Shown: piece after piece, positions 1 to 11,803 of the stretch
Numbering within the stretch: position 1 is the first letter of the stretch
Layout: the number at the start of each line of letters is the position of its first letter
Assembly (NCBI RefSeq): GCF_905475345.1
Contig: NC_066593.1
Location: forward strand, 6,392,274-6,456,273
Direction of reading: 5' to 3'
DNA: 64,000 nucleotides
DNA from: Vespula vulgaris
Lineage: Eukaryota > Arthropoda > Insecta > Hymenoptera > Vespidae
Notes under the pieces: model-generated
Databases searched by the model: none
What the model saw: the letters and a program-made list of their open reading frames with translations, nothing else
What the model was told of the DNA's origin: nothing
Made by a program: the position numbers and the translations under genes

Positions 1-243
1 TACGAGTGTTCGTCCCGTAATCTCAACGAGACCATCTCATCACGAGTTCGTATGCCATCGTTCGTACGAAAATTAGGCGAACGCCCGTTATATGATTATT
101 TCGCATTTTCGCATTTTCTAGAAATATTAGACAGAACATCTCAGCGATCAAATACGCGTTTGATGGTAAAAAAGGATTTTCTTCGTCGTTGATGATCGTC
201 GAAAGTCGGCGAAGAAAAATATACGACAGAATGGATAAAGCAG

Positions 244-408
244 TTATTTGCCGCGATAAATCTCTATAATATGATCCTGGTCCACATACTCGAAAATATG
301 GGGTGCGTCCATCAGGATCCCTATGGTGCCAGCTGTGGTGACTAAGAAGAAGGTGTAAAGCTGTAATCGATCTATCACCATCGCGACGTATTTCCAATCT
401 TCCCTTGT
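244..408 (-). CDS. nAChRbeta1: nAChR beta1 terminal coding exon: TM4 and C-terminus
   Basis: This 165-nt exon encodes TREDWKYVAMVIDRLQLYTF, the rest of TM4 (FLVTTAGTIGILMD), then APHIFEYVDQDHIIEIYRGK and a TAA stop at 244-246. The minus-strand acceptor is CTCTTTAG, just above 408. It joins in phase 0 to the previous exon (LYIQ|TREDW). No clear polyadenylation signal is visible between 243 and 1, so the 3' UTR probably continues outside the window. Confidence 0.95.
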   Translation of the reverse strand, partial: TREDWKYVAMVIDRLQLYTFFLVTTAGTIGILMDAPHIFEYVDQDHIIEIYRGK

Positions 409-2215
409 CTAAAGAGAACAAAAAAGAAAAAAAGAAAGAAAGATGGAGAAACGAAAGATTTGAATGAAGAGAAAACAACGTGTCGTAACTGTAGGAAAAA
501 GGAGAATATCGGCTCACCTGTATATACAAGTCTTCGTTTCTAAGATGCTCAGCAATGAATTCGACTGCCTCGGTAGCCTTGCTAGCTTCAGGACTTAGAA
601 GAATAGAATCAGAACTTTCGGATCCTCTTCTGTCGCCAAGAGCCTCACCAGCACCTGCTGCACTCGAGCCGCTTGTCGTATGATGAACCTTTCGATTGAT
701 CTTACAATTTGGATGATGTAGATCGGATAACTCCATCACTTCCATCTTACTCTTCGTCAAAGAGGATGGCAGATGTTTTGGCAATTCCGTAGGGCTACCG
801 GAATAAGTCGAGGATGGCATGGTTACGCTTGGGTTCTCCATCATCCATCTGAGACGCGTCTTTTTCGGTCGTCGCATCAAAAGAATCCTCGGTAGATACT
901 TTAGAAAGAGTCTTCGTATCATTTGCGGCATCCTGTGAGTACGTGGCCCACGGAAATTCCAATTTATAATGATCACGGTTACCAGGATACTAACGGTATT
1001 CATGATGAAAGTAAAAAGAAGATACTTGGCTATCAGCGGTAATACGAGAGACGTGGGTGGTAGGATCTTGCTAACCAGCAAAAGGAACACAACCAATGAT
1101 AAGAGAATACTTATACCGAGTGTCACCTTTTCACCAGCTTCCGCAGGTAAGTAAAAGACCAAAACGCAAAGAAAGGAGATCAGAACTGTAGGCAAGATCA
1201 AATTCACTGTATAGAAGAGCGTTTTTCGTCGTATTATGATGTAGAACGTGATATCCGTTTCGGTTGGTAACTCGCTCTGATAGGTATTCAAGTAAGCTGG
1301 CACACTGATTATATCCCAGGTACCGCTTTTCCAGTAATCTGAGAGGTCGACGAAGCTTTTGTCGTTGTAAAGAGCTAAGGATACCTGATCGCCATTGAAT
1401 GTCCACGAACCAAACTTCATAATACATGTTTGTTGATCGAACGGAAAATAGGTGACGTCGATGGTGCAAGAACTTTGATAGATCGCTGGTGGTACCCAAA
1501 GTACTTCGCCATTAGGATAAATCAAAACGTTACTTTTGTAACGTACCTCGTAATTACCATCGGCACTGAAATGACATACATGCACAATTCATCAGAATAC
1601 ACAAACATACGCATATGTATATATGTGTGTATACATCTATTGATAATATACGTGTATAGGTTTAGCAATTTTCATGGTGAAGGTTAATCCGGAAAGAAGC
1701 TTTCTAAAGCCTTTCTAAACATATTTATAGTCGGGCTTACTTGTTGAACAATACTATATCCGGCTTCCATACTTTATCGGGCGGTAACCTGAGTACTCCA
1801 ATGCCACCATAATCCGCTTCATCCCATTGCAATTGATAATCCATCCATACGAATCTCAACCATACGTTCGATTTCATGATCTGATTTTTCTCATTCTGAA
1901 AATAATATTTCGTTGTGCGAGTTACGCGAGTTATTTCATCAAAATATTTCAACGCTTACCAGTTTTGATCCTTAAACGAAAGGAACGTCGAGCGAAAGAG
2001 GGAAGAGAGAAGGAAAGAAAAGGAAGAAACGAAGAAACGTCGTCGTTCGATTTAAAAAAAAAAAATTATCGAACTCACCACGTTGATAAGCTGAACGAAG
2101 GCAAGTCCAAATTTGACGTGCACCTTCTCCGTCATATTTTGGACAGGTCTGATCAGCTTGTTATACCCTCTAAAGAGATCTCGTACCAACCTCTCCTCAT
2201 CTTCGGAGCAGAGAC
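244..2215 (-). CDS. nAChRbeta1: Nicotinic acetylcholine receptor beta1-type subunit, four coding exons, lacking the 5' end
   Basis: This is a subunit of the pentameric acetylcholine-gated cation channel of insect central synapses. Coding exons in transcript order are 2079-2215, 1741-1895, 518-1565 and 244-408. All have GT/AG borders and compatible phases, giving about 501 codons after a single base from an upstream exon. In order the protein shows the start of the ligand-binding domain (CSEDEERLVRDLFRGYNKL), loop D (WLRFVWMDY), the Cys-loop (two Cys 13 residues apart, codons 1424-1468), TM1-TM3 ending in INWNF, a large Ser-rich cytoplasmic loop, the pre-TM4 helix, TM4, and a C-terminus ending EIYRGK before the stop. 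Loop C (VPAYLNTYQSELPTETD) has no adjacent Cys pair, so this is a non-alpha subunit. The residues match the beta1 class as I know it from Drosophila and bees. Length fits the family (about 520 residues). The 3' UTR runs off the window. Species assignment is inferred. Confidence 0.96.
518..1565 (-). CDS. nAChRbeta1: nAChR beta1 exon: Cys-loop, TM1-TM3 and cytoplasmic loop
   Basis: This large 1048-nt exon begins with the last base of a split codon and ends in phase 0 at LYIQ before a GTGAGC donor. In order it encodes loop E and B segments (GEVLWVPPAIYQSS), the Cys-loop, loop C without vicinal cysteines, TM1 (TVNLILPTVLISFLCVLVFY), TM2 (EKVTLGISILLSLVVFLLLV), TM3 (LLFTFIMNTVSILVTVIIIN) and the TM3-TM4 loop. 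The loop includes MEVMELSDLHHPNCKINRKV, an acidic/Ser stretch (GSESSDSILLSPEASK) and the amphipathic helix EFIAEHLRNEDLYIQ. The Glu before KVTLG is the usual cation-selective ring residue. Reading past 518 gives intronic translation only, so the donor and not the open frame marks the exon end. Confidence 0.97.
1741..1895 (-). CDS. nAChRbeta1: nAChR beta1 exon: loop D and loop A region
   Basis: This 155-nt exon encodes NEKNQIMKSNVWLRFVWMDY, then QLQWDEADYGGIGVLRLPPD and KVWKPDIVLFN, with two bases of a split Asn codon. It contains loop D (WLRFVW, Arg codon at 1854-1856) and the conserved WxPD segment before loop A (KVWKPDIVLFN). The acceptor is TTTTCAG above 1895 and the donor GTAAGC below 1741. 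The split codon AA|T joins exactly to the following exon to give NNADGNYEV. Confidence 0.96.
2079..2215 (-). CDS. nAChRbeta1: nAChR beta1 exon: N-terminal part of the extracellular domain
   Basis: This exon is 137 nt and is entered in phase 1. It encodes LCSEDEERLVRDLFRGYNKL, then IRPVQNMTEKVHVKF and GLAFVQLINV. It carries the N-terminal alpha-helix of the ligand-binding domain and an N-glycosylation sequon (NMT). The minus-strand acceptor reads TTTCGTAG just above 2215 and the donor GTGAGT lies just below 2079. The exon ends in phase 0, matching the next exon, which starts NEKNQ. Confidence 0.95.
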
Positions 2216-2428
2216 CTACGAAATGGTTTGTTTGACTCGTTTATGTGATAATCGAAAAATACATTTTTATTTTTTTAATATAACAATTTCGTTCGACCGT
2301 CGACATTGGGTTTCCGCTTACCGATACAGAGTATCGACGATATAAGGATGAATCGTGCAAAGCTCAAAAAAAAATACATTTTTGGGAGGCGTTGTCGAGG
2401 TCCCACCCGTAGACTCGTGCGCTCGACG

Positions 2429-2509
2429 TCAGACCGGGCAGCAGATCAATATGAGAGCGCAGACGCTAACCAATAAGTGCATTTCCTTTCTTGCCGTCTT
2501 TGCCGACAT
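2429..2509 (-). CDS. Candidate signal-peptide (first coding) exon of the nAChR beta1 gene, frame problem
   Basis: A short minus-strand ORF starts at ATG 2507-2509, with a second ATG at 2480-2482. It reads MSAKTARKEMHLLVSVCALI then LICCPV before a TGA at 2429-2431. The stretch MHLLVSVCALILICC looks like a typical signal-peptide core, and it lies about 190 bp upstream of the first certain receptor exon, where a signal-peptide exon is expected. However, the next exon needs an incoming phase of 1, and no GT in this ORF gives that phase. The overlapping frame from about 2440 downward (LLPGLTSSARV) would look better as a signal-peptide end, but TAG closes it upstream. Either the base sequence has a small indel here or the true start lies elsewhere. 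Confidence 0.4.
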   Translation of the reverse strand: MSAKTARKEMHLLVSVCALILICCPV

Positions 2510-2811
2510 TTAAACATCTTGAACAGATCTCGTCGGAGTGATCACCAGATTGCTATCGATACGATGTTCACGAGCTCGACAATGCGGGGTAGGTGATGGT
2601 CGTGGTGGTGTTGGTGGTGATGGTGGTAATGGTGAGAGAGGTGGAGATTCCGGAAAAGGTGGAAGTAGATAAAAATGAACGAGATAAATAAAAATATAAA
2701 TAGTACTAAAAAGAAGAAAAATAAAAAGAATGTAAGAGTAAAGAGAAGAAGAAAAAATGGATACGTTAATCGCGTATAATGCACACATTAAAAAACTCGC
2801 GTGTAAAAGAG

Positions 2812-2990
2812 AGATGAACGTTCGCAGCTTGGACTGGCCTCTCCCTATGACTCGCACCCCATCGTAGTAATCGAAGGGTGCAAGGGTGGTAACCTCCGAC
2901 ATGGATGCGAGAGATCTCGCTAGCTAGCGCGCCGATACGTCCCTCTGCCGGAGCTGTTTTATCGAGGGATTCTGGACAAGTTTTATAAGC
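2812..2990 (-). other. GC-rich island upstream of the receptor gene, possible 5' UTR or promoter
   Basis: This stretch is clearly richer in G+C and CpG than its flanks and has no simple repeat. It lies 300-500 bp upstream of the candidate receptor start. It contains an open frame from 2902 beginning MSEVTTLAPFDYYDGVRVIG, which then runs into low-complexity sequence and is not recognised. A role as receptor leader or core promoter is inferred from position and base composition only. No clear minus-strand initiator was found. Confidence 0.25.
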
Positions 2991-3017
2991 GTTGGTAGTA
3001 TCTTTCTAGACCGGCGA

Positions 3018-3043
3018 CTCTCTCTTTCTCTCTCTCTCCCTCC

Positions 3044-3100
<57 letters not shown>

Positions 3101-3110
3101 TATATATATA
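3018..3110. repeat. Compound microsatellite (CT)n-(AC)n-(TA)n
   Basis: A CT-rich run at 3018-3087 passes directly into (AC)n at about 3088-3100 and (TA)n at 3101-3110. Confidence 0.9.
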
Positions 3111-3728
3111 TTATTTATTAAATGTAGGTATTGTTTCTATATTATTTCCAGTTAATTAGTTAATTCTCTATTTTTCCCAATAAGCTATAGTAACTATTTA
3201 TTTAATTATTTTCTATCGACTAAAGACCGATTATTTCCTTCTGTTCTTTCGAACCATGTAAGAACGGTATTTCGAGGAAATGTATTTTGAAACGAGTGTA
3301 GAAAGAAACCTTATTTTTTGATTATGAACTAAAAGACTTGAAAGTGGAAAAGTTCTTTCTATTAAATTTCGAAGGAGCTAATTAATCGCATCGAAGGTAA
3401 TTCTTGTTTTTCAGTGACTTCTTTAAGATCGTTTCAACATGAACGCTGTTAGAGAACCGAGTCATTAAGTAACGGGTATAACTTTCCTTGGACAAGTTAT
3501 TTGATCGTACGAGTGTCCCTGAAACTTCACCTTTTGGCGGGGTCCACCCTTCCGACTAATTACCGTGAAATTTCCTACGTTCCATGTTTCGTGTAGACCT
3601 TTAACCTATGCAGTTTGAAACTTGCTTACATACTGGAGGCTGCAACAAACTTGTAATTATGAGTTATTTCGAAACGCTTCCTCTAACTTCACTGTAACGT
3701 ATCTGTGCTGACTATGCCGTGACTGTAT

Positions 3729-3731
<3 letters not shown>

Positions 3732-3782
<51 letters not shown>
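3732..3782. repeat. (AT)n microsatellite
   Basis: An uninterrupted AT dinucleotide run of about 50 bp. Confidence 0.9.
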
Positions 3783-5525
3783 CTACAAATATGTATCTAT
3801 CGCGATACTTCGATATCAATTTTTTTCTCCCAACCGCCAATATCGTATCCTTTGTGCGGCTAACTTTGACGAAAGTCATTTTTACGAACGATCGAGCGAT
3901 TAAATTAAATCAGAATTTTTAATTAATTCACCATCATCGTGATGAGAACGAATATCATTGTTAAAAATTTGTACCATGTATCAAACATCCAATATTTTGA
4001 TAAACTGTTCTTTTTTTTTTTATTACGTCGATATTTCTTTTTTTTTCTTTTTCTTTTTTTATATGAATCGACATATTCTTTTATTAGTTCGTGAAAAAAG
4101 AAATGAGTGCGACGGTATGAATTTGTTAAACTTCTAATTTATCGTGCTAATAAACCCTTGACGTTTTTACAAAGTGATTTTCCGTCCTAACAAATTAAAA
4201 TCTTGAACTATTTACGACCATTCGAAATTCGCAAATTTAAATGATCTATTTGGTTAGGAAAAGAATCTGTAAAAAAAGAAAAACAGAAGAATAAAACAGA
4301 ACCGCGACGATTGGAGACGCATTAAAAAAATATCGAACTAAACGTTTACTTTCGATCGAAGTCGTACTTACGACTTAAAACTGTTATCGTTCAAGGCATT
4401 CATAGAGTTTTCCCTAAATTGAATTTTAAATTTACCATCATTTACATTTCTATTAGCTCGTTACTCATGCATTACTTTTTTATCGGAATACGAGCACCAG
4501 CTAACCGATTGTGCGATGCCTTTGGCAGTCTCTTCGATTGAATTTTCGCATGAACAATGGATATTATCGAAAGCGAGTCCTTCGGTATTTGAGCGTGCCA
4601 TTGTTTCACCAAAATCTCGCGCTCTCTTCGAGAATCGTATTATTAAGAGAAGAGTATCGTGTCGTTGAAAGATCAAATTTTATGGTTCGAATATGAGACG
4701 GAAAGTACCATTATTCGCTTTGAAACATATTTAACGCGTTGGACAATCATTTTTCAATAATCGTATTTAACCTTCATCGGGATAAAATAATTTTATAACA
4801 TCAATGAATGAAGTTAGCTCTCAGTAAAGAACGACTGAAATTAATAATTTTCAAATATGTTACATTTCTGTTTTAATTTTCTCGGTTTATTTAATAACAT
4901 TAATAAAAACGATAAATTCTTTACTATTACATTCATCTCATTTGATTATTTTTTTAAATCCGTGAAACAAACATTCTCATTAAATTGATAATGAGTCTTA
5001 TTGTCTTATCGTACTCCACCATAACATAGTCATTTTTAATGTATTTTTTATTTTTGAAATTTTATACTCAGAATATTTTTTTTTCTTTAATACACAAGTA
5101 TTCATTTTTAAAAATATGCGAAGTATACATTGGCAGAGAATAATTTTTTTCTTACGATTTTTTGCATTATGAAATAATAAGAGAGCCCAAGACTCTTTTT
5201 TATCCAAATAGAAATATAATCATTTTCGTTAAGCTTCTTATTACAGATTAACACACGATTAAAATTATATTCATACGTGAAAAGTAATAAAATAGTGAAA
5301 TAAGTTTCGTGCTGTGTAACAACCAAAATTATGTCAAACAATCAATTTGCGGTAAGCAACCACAAAGCTATAATGCGGCATATGCGTCGCTGAACGGCAT
5401 GGCACGGCACACGCGTGCATTATTGTTTAATCAAAACGACAATGACAGGATGCTGGTAACAACGAGAAAACCTATGTATTTCGTGTAATTGCAAGTTCAT
5501 ATTTTTAATTAAAAAAAAAACGAGG

Positions 5526-5528
<3 letters not shown>

Positions 5529-5579
<51 letters not shown>
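5529..5579. repeat. (TA)n-(GA)n compound microsatellite
   Basis: A TA run to about 5563 is followed directly by GA repeats. Confidence 0.9.
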
Positions 5580-6110
5580 TCACTTACACGACGTTTCGAA
5601 ACTAGCGCGTGATTTGCGAATTGTTTCTCTTCTTGTTTGATGCACCATTATTTTTATTGTTAACTACATTCCATATTATTCACAAACTATCTTCGCAAAT
5701 AACTAATAATTCTTGATCGACGAAGTAAGTAACACGGGAATAATACGTAAAACGTAAAACTGATGGGCACTTAAAACAAATTATTTCAAAGGTATAACAT
5801 GTTGTTTTGTTGATAAACGATCGTATGAACGATTATGCTAATTATGATTCGATGGTAATAACCATGCAATTCTGACAAAATTGCAGAGATAATCGATCAT
5901 TTCTCGTAACCACATCAAACCAGGTCTCGAACAAAGTGAACTACTCGGCAACTCGTTTTCGTCCTAGATAGCGTAATTTGAAATTCATTGAAATTCATAA
6001 AAAAAAATTAAAAATCGATTGTGATTTATTTCGGTCTTTAATCCGATCCTGAATTTTAATCGAATATTTATTTATAGAACAAGTGCATGCGTATGTAGAA
6101 AATCAGATAT

Positions 6111-6126
6111 ATACATAGTATATATA

Positions 6127-6166
<40 letters not shown>

Positions 6167-6191
6167 TACATACACATGTATATATATATAT
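6111..6191. repeat. Imperfect (TA)n with CA and GT variants
   Basis: TA repeats are interrupted by CATATA and ACATGTA units. Confidence 0.85.
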
Positions 6192-7033
6192 GGGTGTATT
6201 CGTATGTGTGTACGTGCGTTTCATGAGCAATGTAGTTTCGCTTATCTCCTTCCACAGTTCCCATTTGGCTTCGTTACAAGATGCTTGTGTATAAGCCTTG
6301 TCAAGGAAATTTGCTGACCGAGACATCCTCGCGACTGCTTACCGTTTCATAATTATTTATTTCGTTAAATTTATATCTTCTTAATATGGTGTCTCTCTCT
6401 CTCTTTCTCTCTCCCTCTTTCTCTCAGTAATAATATTTTAATATTTGGAAGACAGTGATTACAATAATTTATTTATCGCAGTCAAAGTCATCGATAGAAG
6501 TAAGGTCATTATTAGCAACTAATTGATGAAGATCTAATTAAAGGGATAGTAATCACGAAAGTAAAAGAGCAACGATTAACCTATTTGTTAATTCCTATTA
6601 TTAACTTATATGTTAATTCATATAGAATTGAAAAAAGATAACTTCTAACGTAACTTCATAATAATACATTTCAGAGCTTATTAGCTACTATATTATTAGT
6701 CAATATATTTTTAACTATACGATTGTATAGTGTACTATTTGAATGTCCAATCAGTCTTTAATCAGTTTGCATTCATGGTACTTACTGACAATTTCAATTT
6801 GAATTCGTAAAATATCGATGTAGATATATCGTTCGTTAAATTCAAGCACCTATACGAAAGTCATTAATGTTTGTTCATGAAAATGTTTGTTCGAGCTTTC
6901 TCTTTGGTTCTTCGAATTTATTTTTATTTCAAAAATACTTTCGAACGATTGCTCTATTATTTTCATTAAGTATACAAATTCGCGCCATTGTTGAAAACGT
7001 AGGTATGGTATACGAATCGCGACTTAGAGTAAA

Positions 7034-7037
<4 letters not shown>

Positions 7038-7081
<44 letters not shown>
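7038..7081. repeat. (GA)n microsatellite
   Basis: A pure GA run of more than 40 bp. The open frames crossing it on both strands (poly Arg-Glu or Ser-Leu) are artefacts. Confidence 0.9.
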
Positions 7082-7082
<1 letters not shown>

Positions 7083-9101
7083 AATGAGGAAAGTATGAAA
7101 AAAAGAAAAAAATTATTCGTCAATCGAAATAAGGGTCGATTAACGAGAATTCTCGTTAGTTTCGAACGAGAACCTTGGCATCCGAGTTTTCTGGTCGTCG
7201 AGTAAGTACTTCTCCGGATGACGGAATACATAGCATTGAACCGACGACTAATCGTTAAAGTTGTCAGCTTGAAACTTTGTCTAATCCGAACAGTGCATTT
7301 GAACGTTCTAAGCATCAGACCGAACTCCATTCTCACACTACTTAGTCATTAGAACGTCAATGACGAGAAATAGAACTTTGTAAGGGAAAACTTTAGTTGG
7401 CTTTGACTCACTATCAATCTCAAACCTTTTTCCACGAACAGACCGTTATAAATTAAAAGATTATTCGAAAGAAGTACTTACAAAAAAGAAAGAAGAAAAA
7501 TAGAGAGCAGATAGTTCTTGCGTCATCCGAAATACAAATAAACCGACGTTTCTGGATAATCTGGCCAGTATATCGTTGCATCACATCCTGTTAACGAAGT
7601 TAAACGTCACACGTCATACTATCTGGAAATAGTTTTTTTTTTTTCTTCATTTTTTTTATCTTATGAAGACCTCGACGAGGTCCAAGAAATACATAGGGTT
7701 TATTTTGTCTCGTTTAAACGGTTGACGTGTGAACATCGTGAATTACAAGATAAAATTAGAAGAAATATAAATAAATACTTATATATAATACATACATGTA
7801 TATACGTATGAAAAATAGTTTTTATTATTTCTTGAATATTAACGATCGATTAAAATATTATCATCGTTGGTTGTCATCTTTCCAAGATGGAAGACAATTT
7901 TAATTTAAATCAGATTAGGTGATATGATTAAACATGAGAAAAAAAAATAGTAGGATCTTTTAACGAGTTGAATCGACGATGGAAAAAGAGAACGTGTATA
8001 ATCGCAGGAAGTAAGAAAGATAGGGTGGGTATGTATAAAGCGTAACGTGTGGAGTTGCGTTTAGTATGAAAATAAATCACACTTATAAAAGCGTTAGATT
8101 TAAGAGAACGGCGAGTTTAGTTGGTGTTTTTCAGAGAAGCTAGCCATCAAGCAACGGTAGTACTTTGAAGATTTACCGCTGCAATAAAGAATGGTGAGTA
8201 AGGTCGAACTCCGGAAGAGCTTCGAGAGCTTACATCGCTGATTTTTAGCTTGAAAGATTCGAGAAAGAGGTAGAAGCAACGGATATCTGATATCCACTTG
8301 TTATAACATACGACCGATGGCAAAGATATCCCTAAGGTTAAGGTCCATCGTAATGTATATTTTGATTACACCAATTTTTCTATCCATACGTAAAACTACT
8401 ATCACGCTAGGTTAGTCGTAAAATTTTTATCGTTTGGAAAATATTAAATTATTGGCGAACGTATTTTCAATAGTTTACTTTCTAACAGATAAATATTGTA
8501 CGTATCCATGTATATATTTTCATCTCTATAATTATCTAAAACGTTCTGTTAATAAACGTAGGCATACATTGTTTTATTATATCTTTATCATTGATTATTA
8601 ACAATATTTTTTTAACAATACTTTTTCTAATTGCACTTTATACTTGTTTTGCTTTTTAATTGATGAATCTAAAAGATAAGTTATTATTATCTAGGCAAAG
8701 AATTTAGATCAAGACTAAGCTGTTTAGATAACGAAATAGCTTTCTTCTTTTTTCTTTTTTATTCTTTTTCCCCACTCTTATAAGGTAAAAATATTAAGCT
8801 ACGTGAACATGAGACGGGAGAAAATTGCACGGATGTTTTCTCCGTAGTTTTAGTGGCATTAAAAAAGGAGTTGAGTATTAAAGTAAGTATATAAAGAGTT
8901 TCTTTTCTTACTACCATTGCTTCTTATGCTCTTGTGCACTTGTATCTAAGCAATTTAGGAAAGACAAGTACATGAAACGTACTATCGTTCGAAAGGGTTA
9001 CGAAAGGGACCCGTCGACGTTTCACCGATAATGAAATTCCTTGGAGTAGAAAAATATGGATCGTAAATATCGTTGGTCAAAATAGAAAACGAAAGAGAGG
9101 A

Positions 9102-9107
<6 letters not shown>

Positions 9108-9141
<34 letters not shown>
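9108..9141. repeat. (GA)n microsatellite
   Basis: A pure GA run inside a longer purine-rich strand segment. Confidence 0.9.
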
Positions 9142-9144
<3 letters not shown>

Positions 9145-10421
9145 GAGAAAGAAATAATTAGAGCGAAGAATCACTGGAGGCTTTCATGTGTGAAAAATTT
9201 ATCGGAGGAAAGGTAGTGTTAATTTGTAAAAATACTACGTGTAACAAATAAATTTAAAAGAAACCGATCGCAAGCTTTTTTAAATTTCCTTTATTTTTTA
9301 TCGTTCTAATCTAGGTAATCCTTTTTTTACCACTTCCTTTTTTTCATTGTTGGAATGATTTAGAAAACTTTGGACAATTTTCAGCCGTAGATGTACGTAC
9401 ACGAGTCGACTGGACGAAAGTCTCACGTCGTTCGTAGCTGATGTAACTTTAACGGCACGTTCCAAAAATTTTGGAAGTGAGAAACTTTTAAAAAGTTAAT
9501 TACGTGTCCTTCTCTATTTTCTGCTATTCGCAAGCGTCGTTTTCCCTTCCTCATGTTTCATGAGAATGTTCCGTTTGAAAATCGGGGATCCAAATAGATA
9601 GAGCATAAAAATGTTGGAAGAGTATACGCGGAAAGCAAACAAGTCGAAATCAAGCAACGGGAAAAATATATATTACATTTTCCAAAAAGATAAACTAAAC
9701 TATTCTATACGTCATACCTATATAGCTTGCATAATACAAATTTATATAGGATATAAGTACGTAAAGCTATAAATGAAAAAAAGCTTTCATACTACATAGA
9801 AGACTCTATGAAATAGGATAAATTTGTAAAGAGGAAATTTCTGCGACGCGTTTCGTGGAACTGTATATTTACATATTTACCGAGATATATTTACAATCGT
9901 GAAAAAAAACGCGAGGTTCTCGAGCATAAGAACAGCATTAGCGATATATTATTTATTATTGTTGCGAATAGACAATGTCATTCAAGGTTCAGACAAGACA
10001 AGATTTAATCTCTCGAGTTGAAAGATTTCACTCGTCTATCGTTGGTGATTTCATTCAGTCCGAAAATCCCGTGGCATAGTACGTCTCGTCTCTCCATTAT
10101 CCAAGACCTTCCATCCAACCGGATCACCTCGTTCGGCTTTAATTCGTCGTCTTAGGCGACGCAAGTCCTGGATAAGGGGCTGACGATATCGATTCGAGAG
10201 AGAAGATGGAGAAAACGAGAATGATGGGACGAAAAAGGCGTCAGTGTGCCGCATCACTATCGATGCTTATACGACGAGCCGGATATCGAACGGAATTTCC
10301 CTTCTTCGATCTTTGTTAGAGTCGTTCGATCAACTATGCCTGTCGCGTCTTCTTCCAACGATGTTCGTGCATATAAAGTACTTTCGATTGATTTTCGACG
10401 TATATATGTGTGTATGTGTAT

Positions 10422-10484
10422 AAATATATATATATATATGTATGTATGTATGTATGTATATATATTTATAATACATACATACAT
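10422..10484. repeat. (TA)n/(TATG)n tract with self-complementary arms
   Basis: TATGTATG repeats at about 10437-10457 face ATACATACATACAT at 10470-10484, so the tract could fold back on itself. Confidence 0.8.
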
Positions 10485-11707
10485 TTAAACTGACAATAAT
10501 CATCCAGCTAGAAAGTTATTCTTTGCATACAAGTTAGTTATATTTTGATTCATATCAAAGTTGATTAGTTTATGCCGAGTTCGATAACTATGAAATTCTA
10601 GAGAATGATTATAAGATAACCTAGCCAGAAGCATGAATGATGCTTCACGAGATTACATTCGATGAAGAAATGCAAAGTAAGCACAACAGCGAATTAATTT
10701 TTTACCGAAAAGTCATTTCAGATTAATATTTTGAAAGAATTTAATTAAATAACACGAAATCTAAATAGAAGAACTTTACAATGAAAACGATGAAAGGGAT
10801 AAGGAAAATTGCAAAAATTTTTTTTGTAAAATATCGATATCACGGAGCTCTATCGAAAAAGAAGAAAAAAATCTTAATAATCTACATTTTTATGCGTTAC
10901 CTGTTGTCCAATTAGTAAGTTCAAACGCGTGACAACGATTACCGAAAACGTTATCTCACGTTTCACAAAAGCGATTTAAATCAGTACATAAAAACGCATG
11001 TCTTTCACATTTCGGATCTGTCGAGGAAGATAAGAGAATGTATTAGAATAACATGCGTTCGTGCGTGCACGACTGTGAAGTCACGCAAAGAATATAGGCG
11101 TTCGTTCATTCAAGCACGTTTACGCATCCTCATCGTTTACCATCTGCTTGCAAAAGATACCGCTACGTATTTTTACGTGTCACGAGGGAAATGAATCGTT
11201 ACAATTATTTTTCGAATCATTAAGTTAAGAATGCACATACGTAGTTCGCTCTTCGTTGAATTCATCGTGATTTAATGTAATCAAATTTTCAAACGACTTT
11301 ACCTTTTCTAAATATTTTTCTATTATCCCTTATTTCTCTTTATCCATTTATTCGACATTCATTAAAAAATCTACGAATAAATAAAACGGTGATTGGATAT
11401 TGCGATTGCATTTAATTAAAAATCGCACGTTTATTTATTTCTATTCTTCTCTTTTTTCTTTCCTTTTTTGAATTCTGAAGCTGTTTCGGGTACCGTCATA
11501 TTAAATTTTTAAAGTAAAACTAAGCGTTATTAAAATTTATAATAATACCTTACTTTATAAAAGACGTCGTTTGATTGCGCAGCGCTCCCCACTGTGGCAT
11601 CGATTTTCACGATGGAGGGATAAGGAAATTTTATTACCGCATTGTCTAAACGTTGGAAGGGATTGTGCACGCATGCGTACTTGAGTGGAAATGTAACAGG
11701 AAAACAT

Positions 11708-11803
11708 GCGACAACGACAACGACAACGACACGACAATGCAACGACAACGACAACGACAATGGCAACGACAACGACGACGACGATGACGACGAGAACGAC
11801 GAG
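11708..11803. repeat. (ACGACA)n/(ACG)n tract
   Basis: CAACGA-type hexamers grade into ACG triplets. The plus-frame translation is a Thr or Asn-Asp run and is unlikely to be coding. Confidence 0.85.

Noticed and set aside
2510..2902. 130-codon minus-strand frame starting MSEVTTLAPF considered as the receptor N-terminus
   Set aside because: It has no signal peptide, soon becomes low-complexity Phe/Leu/Pro sequence, and does not join in phase to the exon at 2215.
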